DNA from: Diabrotica undecimpunctata
Taxonomy: Eukaryota; Arthropoda; Insecta; Coleoptera; Chrysomelidae
Direction: 5' to 3'
NCBI RefSeq assembly: GCF_040954645.1
Contig: NC_092811.1
Coordinates: 84,205,063-84,269,062 of the forward strand
Length of the DNA: 64,000 nucleotides
Shown: piece by piece, positions 43,006-53,649 of the stretch
Layout of the letters: the number at the start of each line of letters is the position of its first letter
How positions within the stretch are numbered: the first letter of the stretch is position 1
Program-made: the position numbers and the translations under genes
Notes under the pieces: generated by a model
Databases searched by the model: none
Told to the model about the DNA's origin: nothing
Seen by the model: only the letters and a program-made list of their open reading frames with translations

Positions 43006-43600
43006 TTAAATAAAGAATTACTTAATGATATTTATTTTTAAAAACGAACACACATTTCAATATGTTACCTATTTAACAGATGAAAATGGCTCCAAAGTCA
43101 CTCCATTTATTTTTTCTAATTCGAAATACCCCAACCCATTTAACAAGTTTTGCTCAAGCCCAAGTTTTTGTGCTTGGGAATTCAATGGTTTACCAGGCAC
43201 ACTATAAAAATAAAAACTTAAAAAATATTTAATATCACACCGTTGGCGTGGGTTGAGCCATATTCAAATAACTAAAGTTCAATTTAGAGGTTATGATAAA
43301 TAGTATATTACTCGTCATTAACTAATAAATAAATGTTCGATCGGTTAAAATTTATAAATGTTCGGTCTTTCACAAAGGCATTTGGTGTGTATCGACATTC
43401 ACCGGTGAATGTCGACACACACCAATCCCAAACTTTCGTAGTAACATATACATGATAAAAAATAAAAAATATGTTCTATATACTGTTCTTTTCAAATATA
43501 ACATCCAGAAAGAGTACTTTAACTTATGCTACTTGAGTTAGATGCTTCTAAATTATCAATAAGATCAGATGTTAAATTTTTAAATGAACTTTTTTTGTAG
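43006..43600 (+). other. End of the last host intron, with a 44-bp palindrome
   Basis: The interval runs from the LINE insertion to the splice acceptor CTTTTTTTGTAG (43589-43600). A near-perfect palindrome is at 43382-43425. No gene was recognised. Confidence 0.6.
43382..43425. repeat. 44-bp near-perfect palindrome
   Basis: TTGGTGTGTATCGACATTCA is mirrored as its reverse complement around the centre ACC|GGT at 43403/43404 with one mismatch pair (43391/43416) and no spacer. Confidence 0.9.
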
Positions 43601-43816
43601 ATGGTGATCGACACGATATTCTTGTGTTTCTGCGAAGACTGTGAACAAAACGATGGGGAATCGAAACCATACTTTATGTCCAGAGGATTAATGGAGTTTG
43701 TCGAGAATTCCAAAAAGGCTTTAGATATTTACGACTCCAGAGCAAAATCTTCAGCAACTGAGTTAAAAAGTGTTCCAACTATCAGTGGTGATGTTACAAG
43801 AAATTTTTCGGGCTAA
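43601..43816 (+). CDS. Choline transporter-like protein (SLC44/CTL family), terminal exon
   Basis: The exon follows CTTTTTTTGTAG and starts in phase 0 with MVIDTIFLCFCEDCEQNDGE, matching the family end (M.VDTLFLCFLED.ERNDG) directly after the TVYE that closes the previous exon. Then come SKPYFMSRGLMEF and a hydrophilic cytoplasmic tail ending in TAA at 43814-43816. The 71-residue length is normal for this tail. The first residue of the exon is Met, so a stand-alone reading would look like a small gene, but the splice phase and family match show it is the last exon. Confidence 0.88.
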   Translation: MVIDTIFLCFCEDCEQNDGESKPYFMSRGLMEFVENSKKALDIYDSRAKSSATELKSVPTISGDVTRNFSG

Positions 43817-43871
43817 AAGTATTTGTATAAAAGGGTACTCATCAAAATAACACCCAAATTATATTTATAAA

Positions 43872-43877
43872 AATAAA
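43872..43877 (+). terminator. Candidate polyadenylation signal of the CTL gene
   Basis: AATAAA lies 56 bp after the stop codon in an A/T-rich run. Other AATAAA-like hexamers occur in such sequence by chance, so assignment is tentative. Confidence 0.45.
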
Positions 43878-44944
43878 AATAATTGTCATTTATAGTTGTC
43901 TTGATATTATGTTATAGTTCACTATATCTGAAGAATTTTTTTATAATATTGTTCTGAAGCTATTTTTTGTGATATTTTATTATTATTTTTTATCTTTAAT
44001 GGGAATTAATTACAATTTCTGTTGGAAATATGTTTATTTTTACGTTTTGGTTTCCGCTTCGGAAATCGTTGTCAAAATTCAAATCGTTTTGTTTTGTTAC
44101 TTGGTAATACAAAAAAAACTCTTCTAATAACTTAATTTTGTCTGCCTGATTCATACTGAGAATTTAGATATATATTATAGATTTAGTAATCGTAGATGAA
44201 GAAAATGACTTTAAAATGGTATTGTCAATATTTTTGAGTCGCGTTCCATGTGGCACATTATGAAGAAAATCAATCGGGTTACATACCTATCGGAAAGATG
44301 TTAGAGTCTTAATATATAAGATCGAATAATGTAAAATAAATTTAAACCAATAACTTTTAACGGGTTTTTAGCCAGATATTTAGTGGCTCAAAACATGTAC
44401 ATCTAGACACTGATGATGGAATATGGATTCCGAAAACGCTTTGTTGTTGTGATATAGCCCGATTGGGTTTTTTAATTATATACCTTTTATAAAGGATTTT
44501 AATAAATGTTTTGTGATACATGGTATACAGCCAGCTACAGGCACTTAGTTTCCTTGTGGATTTTGAAAATTGCATGTGTTGTTGATCTGCCTTGCATAAA
44601 AAATCAAAACTTTGGATCAAAAAAATTACAAAATATTATTTTATATTTTGAGAATGATTTCTGAAGGGAAAATTGAAACGTCAAAATAAACTTATTTTAA
44701 AGTAAAATCGGGGCTTATTCTCAATAGAAATAATAAACTGTATTAAGATGTCACAAGAAAATAGCTTCAGAACAATAATAACAAAATATTTGAAACTATA
44801 ATTTGTAAGAAGGAAAATTACCAAATAGCAGTTTCGGGAAAGTCCAGTTTTTCGATAAATGAGATATTGCCTTACAAATAACCCTATTTTTGTTTCATTA
44901 ATAATCAATATCGATATACCTTTAATAATAATTTTCAATACAAA
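43878..44944. other. Intergenic interval with a Penelope-type signature
   Basis: Mostly AT-rich. At about 44405-44450 the sequence CACTGATGATGGAATATGGA followed by TTCCGAAAACGCTTTG has the CTGATGATG...CGAAAACG form seen in Penelope-type terminal repeats. No protein was recognised. Confidence 0.45.
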
Positions 44945-45720
44945 AACGAATCCGATGAGACATGCTTTCAGTTAAGTTATTAATATGTATCCAGGCCAGA
45001 TTTTTCCATTCATATAAAGCTCCTTGAATTAGCTTTTCTGAATTGCGATAAGGTTGTTGATGTGCTCTAATATTTTTTTAGTAGTGCTGTAAGTTCGATA
45101 AGGGCCGTAAGTCCAGTAAGCAAGAGAACCATTATAAAGCAGTTACATCTTCCACTTCTTCCTCTTCCCTAGCACCTCCCTAGAACCTCACAATGGGTTT
45201 TAACGCTAAATCCACGTAACTTGGACCTATTATTAAAGTTTGCCTTATACAAAATGCCTACAGCAGTTCTTCTTCTAATCATAATCCCACACTAAAACAT
45301 GTTCTCCTTTTAATTTTGGGTAGGATGCCTTCTACGATCTCTTAAAATATGAGCTTCCCGGTCGTCCGAACGCCACATCTGGTTTCATCCAAAAACAAAG
45401 CGTTCTGCCAATTTTCCATTGTGCAGTTTGCCTTGGTAGTTTGAAAATATCTAATTGGCTTCTGCTGAATAACTTTCAAGGAAGAAGTTATTGTCTGATA
45501 GTTTCGACCGAAAAACTAACAACCGTAGTTTCTAAAAGTAGCCTTTGGAGCTCTGAATTAGATACTATGAGATTTAATCTTGCTATTTGAGCTAAACAAC
45601 TTCAAAATCTTGCATGTTTTGGAAATAACCTTTTGAGGTACTCTCACTGTCCATTCAATTTACCATTTGTGACACAATTCTTTCTCTACGGACATCTTAT
45701 AATTGCACAAATGGCATTCT
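44945..45720 (-). pseudogene. Tc1/mariner transposase remnant
   Basis: The minus strand gives VRVPQKVISK-like and FQTTKANCTMENWQNALFLD with DETRCGVRTTGKL (first catalytic motif), VGIMIRRRTAVGILYKANF, and at the end HQQPYRNSEKLIQGALYEWK followed by HINNLTESMSHRI, a C-terminus typical of Tc1 transposases. Frames change several times and the second Asp motif was not found. Terminal inverted repeats were not located. Confidence 0.6.
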
Positions 45721-46067
45721 TGATAAATTATTAAAAATGAAAATTTGATGAACTCATTATAGTTTTGTGTTAATAGCAAAATCACTATTGAAGAAACAAT
45801 TATTACCTGCTTTTTGTAAACTCAACGATTTTTGTTAGTTAAATTAGTTTCTTTCGCATGTCAATATTAAACCATACTAAAGTCAATTTTATCTATTAAA
45901 ATTACATGGTGATTCGGTATTATAAGTTGGGTGTGTATATATATCATAGGAAAAGCTAGAATACTGGACTGTGCATTGTTGAAACATACAAGATTCTATT
46001 TACAAATATATGAAACACATATTTAAAATTGTCACTACAATCAAAATTGTCTATAAACTTCAGAGAT

Positions 46068-46069
<2 letters not shown>
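45721..46069. other. Intergenic AT-rich interval
   Basis: Nothing recognised. Confidence 0.4.

Positions 46070-46111
<42 letters not shown>
46070..46111. repeat. (AT)n microsatellite at the 3' side of the Penelope-like element
   Basis: About 42 bp of AT dinucleotides. A second (TA)n tract lies on the other side of the element at 49132-49181. Confidence 0.95.
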
Positions 46112-46113
<2 letters not shown>

Positions 46114-49100
46114 ACTGTTTTGGATGGGTTGGAGTCAATAAAAGGGCTATTGGTTAACTATTTTTTTAATCTCGAGCTTTCAATTGTGTTTACAATTATT
46201 ATCAAGAGCTAAAAAAGACAAAATACTTACAAGGTTGAACTAAAAAGAAAAAACAATTTTTGTTAACTTACCAAATAAAAAATTAGTTTAGTAAGTAAAA
46301 ATTACTGCTAATACATCTTCAAAATATTTAATATAAAAATGTTTTAATCCAATAAATGTTTCTCCGAAAATTTTTATAATTTTGAAAAAAATTGTTTAAT
46401 ACAAAAATAATTGAATTTATAAATAAGTTAAAATAGCAACCAATTACAAATAGCCTCAATGTCATAAATGCCAACATAAAATTTTTATTTTTGACAATTA
46501 TATTGCCAAAAGTAAAATTTCGTTTAAACATTCTTTTTTGTTTAGTAACAAAAAGAAGAAGATTTATTCACCGTTGACAGATGTCTGAAAAAATGTAACA
46601 GATATATGGAGAATTAAATATGACATTTTACAAGTTTTATATATAAATCATAAAGAAAGAATATAATTATAAATTTTGCTTAAATTTTGAATTTCTGATC
46701 TTTTGTTTAAATTATTATCACTTTTGCTAATACAAACCATTTCCAAAAAAGTCCTTTTAAATTTATTACTTTCACTACATAAAATTTTAATGTTATCAAA
46801 ATCCATAATATGGTCTTTATCGATTACATGCTCTGCCAAAGCACAAGATGGTTTTTTAATTCTGCAATCACTTTTGTGAGAAATAATGCGATTTGAAAGA
46901 TTTCTTCCGGTCTCACCAACATATTCAGCCTCACACTGAGTACAACTAATGCTGTATACTAAATTCGTTTTTTCAAATTTGTCTATAGGATATTTAGTTT
47001 TAGAATATAAAGATGAAATAGTTTTGATGTTTTTTGTTGCTATTTTTATATTGTCAATAACCTTTAGTGTTTGTATTAATTTAGGTGTTAATGATGGTAT
47101 AAAAGGTAGTGAATGATAATAGATGTTCTGATTGTTAGATACAATGTTTTGAGATTGAGCAAAAAATGGTGTTAAATTATTTATATTACCAATATTAGAA
47201 AAAAGCATCCTATGTAGCATATTTGGAGGATAAGAGTTTTCAATTAGAATATTTTTTAATAATTGAAGATCTTCTTGTAGATAATCTGGATGAGAAAGTT
47301 TTAAAACACGTTCTTTTAATCCTGTTATAAGGTTCATTTTCATCTTATTTGGATGGTGAGAGTAATAGCTTATAAATCTATTACTACATATGGGTTTTCT
47401 GAACCATCTGGTTTTCAACATATTGTCTGTATTTCTTACAATTCTCATGTCAAGGAATGGTAGAGAATTATCTACCTCTTCTTCAACTGTAAATTGTATA
47501 TGTTGATTATGACTGTTGAAAATGTTGACTGTTTCATGAATTTTGTGTTTAGGAAGTGCCAAAACTAAATCATCTACATATCTCTTAATAAAAGGAATGA
47601 AAAAAGTGCAATTACTGATACAACCACTGATAACATCATCCATGACATAGCTACTTAGAATGGGTGAAAGACTAGATCCCATAGGACTACCAAAAATTTG
47701 TTTATAAAATACACCATTAAATATAAAAATATTAGAATCAAAAACAAAGTTGATAAGTGTTTTGAAATGTAATAAGTCAATATTAGTGTGTTGCGAAATC
47801 TCATTCCAATGTTTTTCAACACTACTTATGATTAAATCTAAAGGCAAATTAGTAAAAAGAGATGTTGCATCAAAACTAACTAAAACATAATTTTGTGGTA
47901 ATTGGAAATTATTAACGAAAGGACTAAAATCAAATGAATCTTTAATGTAAAAATGGTTGTTTAAATTATAAGCATTAGTTAAGATGTCAGTGAGGAGCTG
48001 TGCTATTGGTCCATTAGGAGGGCATAAAGATGAAACAATTGGTCTCATAGATAAAGTTGGTTTATGTATTTTTGGTAGAGCATAAAACCGTGGAGCAATA
48101 GAATTATAAATTTTGAGCTCTTTTGCTTTTTTATTATCAATAAATTTCTTTATGTTTAATTTAGATACTAGACAATTTGCTTTTTGTTGCAAAGTACAAA
48201 CAGGACTCCTTCTAAGTGTAGTGTAATACTTAGTATCATTTAAGAGTTCTCCAGTTTTTTGTAGATAATCCTCTTTGTACATTACAACAGTTACGTTACC
48301 TTTACCGCTTTTGACAATGTAAATTTCAGGATGGTTTTTAAGAAAAAGTTTAGTTTGCACATAGTATTTATTTAAAAAATGATCTTTGACTTCTTTATGC
48401 AAAAAGTTTGTAATAACGTTTGTACATTTAGATCTAACAACATCCTTTTGACTATCATTAAGTGGTCTGATTATTGATTCAATATCAGAAAGTAAATTAT
48501 GAACTCTAATATCAGATTTGGAAGGACATAAAGAAAATTTAGGTCCTAATGCTAAAAATTTTTTAATTTCAAAAGGAAAATGAATGGATGTTAGATTTTT
48601 AAACCATTTTTCTTGAAATTTTATCTTATCAAAAGCTTCTATTTTTAATTTATTGAACTTATTAATTTGTATTTTTTTGATTTTATGAAATTCTCTGTTG
48701 TATTTAATTCTTTGTCTACGATTAAATTCATTAAATGTGTGGAAATTTAAGATATTGTAAGCCTTGGTACGTAACTCATGTAATTTTCTTTCAAAAAAGT
48801 TAATATCAGCAAAAGCGATTTTAATTTCTAAATTAATAATATTTCTTCCAAACCTGTCACATAATTTCCGAGCATCATGGTGAATATTCCCAGTCCGATG
48901 ATATAAAAGGGAATTTACATTAACTAGGTCATTTGTAACATGTCCAGGGAAACATCCATTAGATCTACACTTCAACAAAAAGGTCTTTTGATTGTGTAAA
49001 GCAGCAAGTTTGATGGTAATTCTAGTCCACTCCTTCAGAATTCTGACTGTAGATTGCCCATAATCGTTTCGGATGTCATCGAAAATTTTTATATAATCAT

Positions 49101-49127
49101 CATAAAAAAAATCTTTTTTCTTATTCT

Positions 49128-49131
<4 letters not shown>
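46112..49131 (-). mobile_element. Penelope-like element (PLE), likely 5'-truncated or compact copy
   Basis: The 3.0-kb segment lies between two TA-dinucleotide tracts and contains one long minus-strand ORF with PLE RT and GIY-YIG domains. Beyond the ORF end, at 46168-46212, the minus strand reads GCTCTTGATAATAATTGTAA and AATTGAAAGCTCGAG, a repeat signature common to PLE termini. Several PLE groups prefer AT-rich or (TA)n targets, which would fit. Exact ends were not determined. Confidence 0.78.
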
Positions 49132-49186
<55 letters not shown>

Positions 49187-49203
49187 TTTGTTTTTCTTCC
49201 CAT
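46648..49203 (-). CDS. Penelope-like reverse transcriptase with GIY-YIG endonuclease
   Basis: The open frame is 851 codons. Residues 1-24 are mostly (YI)n, translated from the (TA)n tract, so the true start is probably internal. The N-terminal region has HNQKTFLLKCRSNGCFPGHV, typical of PLE proteins. RT motifs follow: KSGKGNVTVVMYKEDYLQK, FYALPKIHKPTLSMRPIVS, LVSFDATSLFTNLPL, GSPMGSSLSPILSSYVMDD and FIKRYVDDLVLALP (YVDD, about residue 540). The C-terminal GIY-YIG domain reads VYSISCTQCEAEYVGETGR (about residue 745) with Arg, His and the downstream Glu (FLEMV). No stop or shift was seen. PLE proteins copy their RNA at nicked DNA ends made by the endonuclease. Confidence 0.92.
49132..49181. repeat. 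(TA)n microsatellite at the 5' side of the Penelope-like ORF
   Basis: About 50 bp of TA dinucleotides, read through by the long ORF as alternating Tyr and Ile codons. Confidence 0.97.
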
Positions 49204-49619
49204 TAAACCTCAATCCCTTGTATTAATCTTTTCAGAACAACTCTCCTGATTTAAATTTTTAATCTAAAAATAAGGTAATACATATTTTAAAATACTAATA
49301 TCTTGACAACCAATTTATATAATTTAGTATCCTAAATGTTAGTAATAAAGTATATTGATAACTTTATTTTTACTTCTAAAAATAAGTATTTAAAAATTTT
49401 TTGCGCACAATTTTGTGATATATAGATGTGTGTAATGTTTGTAAATGTCATATTTATTAATAAAAGTACATTTTTTATTGCAGTTGTTTATAAAAGATGA
49501 TAAGAATAGTTGACTGTTTTAATTATTATTTAATAAAATATATATACTCGTTTAATAGTTGACATCTTAATCAAGCAGGTTAAAGGAACGAACTACAAAT
49601 AAATCAAAAATAAATAAAT
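49204..49619. other. AT-rich interval
   Basis: No gene recognised. Confidence 0.4.
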
Positions 49620-50090
49620 ATACTAAAATCAGAAATAGATCAAAGCATCCCACGCATTTGCCATACTTATAAACTATAGAATATCGAAATGTATCAGGCA
49701 ATATGAAACAATAAACGATAGACTCATAAAAATAACACTAGAAGCAAAACCAGAAAAATTCTATATCATTTAGGTATATATGCCCACCACAGATGCCCCA
49801 GATAAAGATATAGACGACATTTACAACAACGTAGAAAAAAACCCTGAAGAAAATCCCACAAAAAGAGCCAGTATATATTATTGGAGACTTTAACGCCAAG
49901 GTGGGAAAAACTGAAAATTAACCACAATTGAGAGATATTGTCGGGTCATTTGGCTTGGGCATTATAAACAACAAAGGAGAACGTATACTACAGTTTTCCC
50001 AATCTAGCGCTAACAAATACACTTTATAGAGACCACCCTAATGTTACTCTCAACATGGACTAGTCCAAATAAAGAACATAAAAATCAAAG
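49620..50090 (+). pseudogene. LINE APE endonuclease fragment
   Basis: The plus strand reads YETINDRLIKITLEAKPEKF, then VYMPTTDAPDKDIDDIYNNV, VYIIGDFNAKVGKTEN and INNKGERILQFSQSSANKYT, the central part of an APE-type LINE endonuclease (GDFNAKVG motif). Frameshifts occur near 49775 and 49850. It probably belongs to the same LINE as 51180-52330, the two parts being separated by 1 kb without coding content. Confidence 0.75.
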
Positions 50091-51130
50091 CGACTACATA
50101 CTAGAAAAGATTTTTTATGTGGTGGTCATCCGAAAGAAGCAAGTGAAGTTTTGTGTAGTCAGTTAAGAAGGAAGTACCAGTGGTGTTAATAGTTAGAAGT
50201 GGGTGTCTGAAAGGTGGAACGAGAGATAGGTCAAAGTTGAGAAGTCAAATACCTCCTTGATTCTATAAAGTCCAAGTAAGTAAGACACAAGCAAAAACTA
50301 TAACTATTAAAAATATTTGCGACACCAAGTAAAAAAATACTTGGGTCTTAGGAGATTGTTAGTACCTATATGAAAGAGAGAAGAGAATTTTGGAGTTTGT
50401 TGAACGAGTACTGGTAAAAGAGGCCTGCTCGTGTTTTGGAGAAAGAGTTGCTCGTATGCTGATAGTTTGATACTTAGAACGGAGAAGACTTTGATTGGTA
50501 GCCTAACATAATCAACAAGAGGGATCTGTTTTGGTCGAAAGGAGATATCGTCGTGTGTGAATTAAAAGGTCAGTCAATAATTTTTTGTGACAGAATTTTT
50601 TTGTATGTTTCAAATAAAAGACTCTATACCATCAGAAGATCAAAAATTATCACTATTTTAAAATACCATAAATTTTATAAAAGTTTAAAAAAAAATTTAA
50701 TTAAACTTTTCTGATTCACATAGCAAATATCATAAAGATTTTTAACGTCAAAGGATAATTATTCATATTGCTTATTAAATTTAAAAAGTTTCTTTTCAGA
50801 ATTTTATTTTTTTTCTTGAGTACAACAATATCTGAACAAAGTTCAATATTTCAAAATTTTCATATTATTTCTTTTGATAATAAAAGATATTTGTATTTGT
50901 TTATTTATGTTATTTCTATTTATTTCCTTTTCCTATTACTTTCCGATAAGGAACAACTAAGAGATACTGGAAACCACGAAAAAAGATAAGTGTAACCTAA
51001 GCTGATTTATTTTTTTTGTATAATAAAATGACACCCTGAAATTGTTTTTTTTTATGTATGATTTGCGACACTTATATAATTAATTAAATAATTAAAGTCA
51101 TTAAATAAATAAAAGGTTAATATAAAAGGA
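50091..51130. other. Non-coding interval between two parts of a LINE
   Basis: AT-rich; a 73-codon frame (50768-50989) is hydrophobic low-complexity and not considered a gene. It may be a later insertion in the LINE, but no terminal repeats were found. Confidence 0.4.
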
Positions 51131-51179
51131 AGAGAAAGCAGATCATAATAATATATTGAGCAGAAAAAGAGTGCACACC

Positions 51180-52330
51180 GAGTAAAACGCAAAAGAACAA
51201 ATATTGGATGTCAGCAGAAACCTTAGAATTAGTAGAAAAAGAAGAGATATGCTACAACATACCACAAAAACCGGAAGCCACACTCAAAAAATAGCGGAAC
51301 AGAACAGAAGAATAAAATTTATGTGCACCAGGGATAAAAACAACCATATAAATAACGTATCTCAAGAGCAATATGCAAACCGCCGCGAAAGTCGTGAATA
51401 TTTAAAAATAAAAAAAATTTAATATTTTTCCCGAGAGTTCAAGCCATAACTTAAAGCCATTCAAGATCATAATGAAGAAGTAAAAACCGACATAGAGAGC
51501 AGAGACATGGAAAAATTACTGCTCAGAACTATACAATGACACTTCAAAAGATTCATCAGTCTCAGAACACAAGAAACATGCAATCGGAGAGCCAGAATCA
51601 CTAATCTTACGAGCAGAAGTAGAGAAGGCTTTCGACCAAATAAGAAAAAAAATTCCCAGAAATCGATGGCATACCAGCTGAGACTGTAAAAGCAATGGGC
51701 TAGATTGGTGTAGATGTAATACTGAATATGTGCAACATGATACGGATCACATGTGAATGGCCTAATGAGTGATGTGAATTAACCTTTATCCCTATCCATA
51801 AAAAGGAATCACTAACCGTATACAGCAATTACAGAACTATTGCCCTTATTCGTACCAGGAAAAGGAACGCGAGAGAAATACTGAACACCAGACAAATAAT
51901 AGAAAAAGCAAGAGAACACAACATAGAAATGCTGCTCTGTTTCGTAGATTTCATAAAGTCTTTTGATTCAGTAAAATTGGATCCCATTTGGAGTATAATA
52001 TAAAATATAGGAGTACCTAACCACCTAGTTAATCTAAAAATAAATCTGTATGATAAAACCTCAACTAAAATTAAAATGCACGTAATATATTCAGATGCGT
52101 TCAAAACAAAGGAACTAGACAGGGCTGCATACTATCACCATTTTTATAAAACATATATTTTGAATATATAATGCGGAAAGTACTAAACGAATGTGATGGA
52201 GGAACTACTATAGAAAGCAGAAAAATCAGCAGCCTGCGATACGCAGATGACACACTTATACTAGCAGCGAATGAAATCGAAATGATTACCATCACTTTCT
52301 TTAAATTATTGGAAACTCGATTACTTACGC
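51180..52330 (+). pseudogene. APE-type LINE linker and reverse transcriptase, decayed
   Basis: An open piece (51204-51422) carries AEQNRRIKFMCTRDKNNHIN and a RREYxxxKIKK-like pattern; next come REFKP and LKAIQDHNEEVKTDIESRDM, then RT pieces ILNTRQIIEKAREHNIEMLL, CFVDFIKSFDSVKLDPIW, IGVPNHLVNLKINLYDKT, and ISSLRYADDTLILAANEIEM with the YADD motif. Frame changes and stops are numerous. Confidence 0.78.
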
Positions 52331-52339
52331 CAAAACGAC

Positions 52340-53215
52340 TTTATTTTATTATGTGTTATAAGTTACTTGCCAAAAACTCATAGAATTCGTACTAACACAG
52401 GTACTAGAAAAGAATCTAGCGGCAAATACCATTTTAAGAAAAAAGCAAAAATTATTCAAGTATGCAAAAAATTTTTCTTAAAAACTCTGTGCATTAGTCA
52501 TGGTCCAGTAGATCGTGCTTTAAAAGGCAAACATAAAAATGGGTTATTTAATATGGAGGATAAAAGGGGAAGGCATGCTCCTTACAATAAAACTCCGGAT
52601 AAACTTGTACAGAAAGTTTAGGAGCACATTGAGAGCTCTTCGACTTTGGAATCACACTATTGTCGAAAAAGTTCAAATAGGTTATATTTGGATCTCAATT
52701 TGTCGATCAGCAAAATGTTTGAGCTTTATATGGTTCAGTACAAAAGTCGAGATGAAGCTCATGTTAGTGAATTCACTTATCGTAGAATCTTTGGAAAACA
52801 TTATAATATGTCATTTTTTAATCCCCAAGAAAGACCGGTGTAAAATTTGCAACCAGTAAAAAAACAAAAGTATTGATGAAGAAGATTATAAGCAACATCT
52901 ACAAAAATGGGACTAAGCAGCCGAGGCAAAGAAAACTGATAATTTTCGAGCAGCTGAAAAAAAAACATTTTTAAGTGATTCGTTCGATTTACAAAGTATA
53001 TTGCAAATACCATCCTCAGATGTGTTACAAATGTATTATTTTCAAAAATTGTGTGTTAACAACTTTACAGTATATGACGCGGCACCTCCCAATAATACAT
53101 ACTGTTATGCATGGCCAGAGAATACTGGTGGCAGTCCACTTAAATCGTACGAATTTAATTTCATACCGAACTACGGCGATCCATACGAAACAATAACACT
53201 AGCATAAGAACAACA
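52340..53215 (+). pseudogene. Second copy of the unassigned DDE transposase family
   Basis: Plus-strand pieces: CKKFFLKTLCISHGPVDRAL, DKRGRHAPYNKTPDKLVQKV, HIESSSTLESHYCRKSSNRL, YLDLNLSISKMFELY, EFTYRRIFGKHYNMSFF with a Cys pair (DRCKICNQ in another frame), FDLQSILQIPSSDVLQMYYF, KLCVNNFTVYD and CYAWPENTGG. Order and motifs parallel the minus-strand gene at 16025-18471 (SHYSRSDNKLRKYLD, CKECTLF, LRQLWIYNLGIR), but the sequences are clearly diverged. The catalytic C-terminal part with GHS..P.D.DF was not found; LINE sequence starts right after. Confidence 0.7.
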
Positions 53216-53640
53216 AGGTTTTAGATTGGAGAAATCATGCACTGACGCTATATTTATAATGAGGCAAGCGCAAGAGAAATCATTAGAATACAACAAACCT
53301 GCATATCTATGTTTCGTGGACCTTAACATTTGACAAGGTCAAATTAAAGGACGTTGTCCACTTACTGTAAGCAAGAGAGATACCTCAAGGAATAATCAAA
53401 ACAATTCAAAATATCTACCAAAACTAGGGCGATTCCCTGAGCGCTCTACTGTTCAGCCTAATCAAGGATGAAATAATAAAAAAGGAAAAACTAAAAAGAA
53501 TACCAAATGGGAGAAAGACAACTTGAAATAATCTGCTATGTAGACGACACAATACTACTCTCTCAAAGTGAAGATAATTTACAATCAAAAAATGTAATAC
53601 CAACAATTGATATTATATACACCAAGCTTGTTGGTGTACT
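53216..53640 (+). pseudogene. LINE reverse transcriptase fragment
   Basis: It reads CTDAIFIMRQAQEKSLEYNK, PAYLCFVDL, then VKLKDVV, SLSALLFSLIKDEIIKKEKL and ICYVDDTILLSQSEDNL (YVDD). At least three frame changes occur, and the segment between the D of motif A and the FDKVKL stretch is short. Confidence 0.75.
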
Positions 53641-53649
53641 TGATGGGAA

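Noticed and set aside
43601..43816. Stand-alone 71-codon gene starting with ATG
   Set aside because: A splice acceptor directly precedes it and its sequence continues the SLC44/CTL protein from the exon at 12476-12568.
45956..46138. 60-codon minus-strand frame with (IY)n
   Set aside because: Also a microsatellite translation without a recognisable domain.
46648..49203. Tyr-Ile repeat as a genuine N-terminal domain of the Penelope-like protein
   Set aside because: It comes from the flanking (TA)n tract; no family member is expected to carry it.
50768..50989. Hydrophobic 73-codon plus-strand frame as a membrane peptide
   Set aside because: Low-complexity AT-rich DNA gives Phe/Ile/Leu/Tyr-rich frames by chance; no start context or homology seen.
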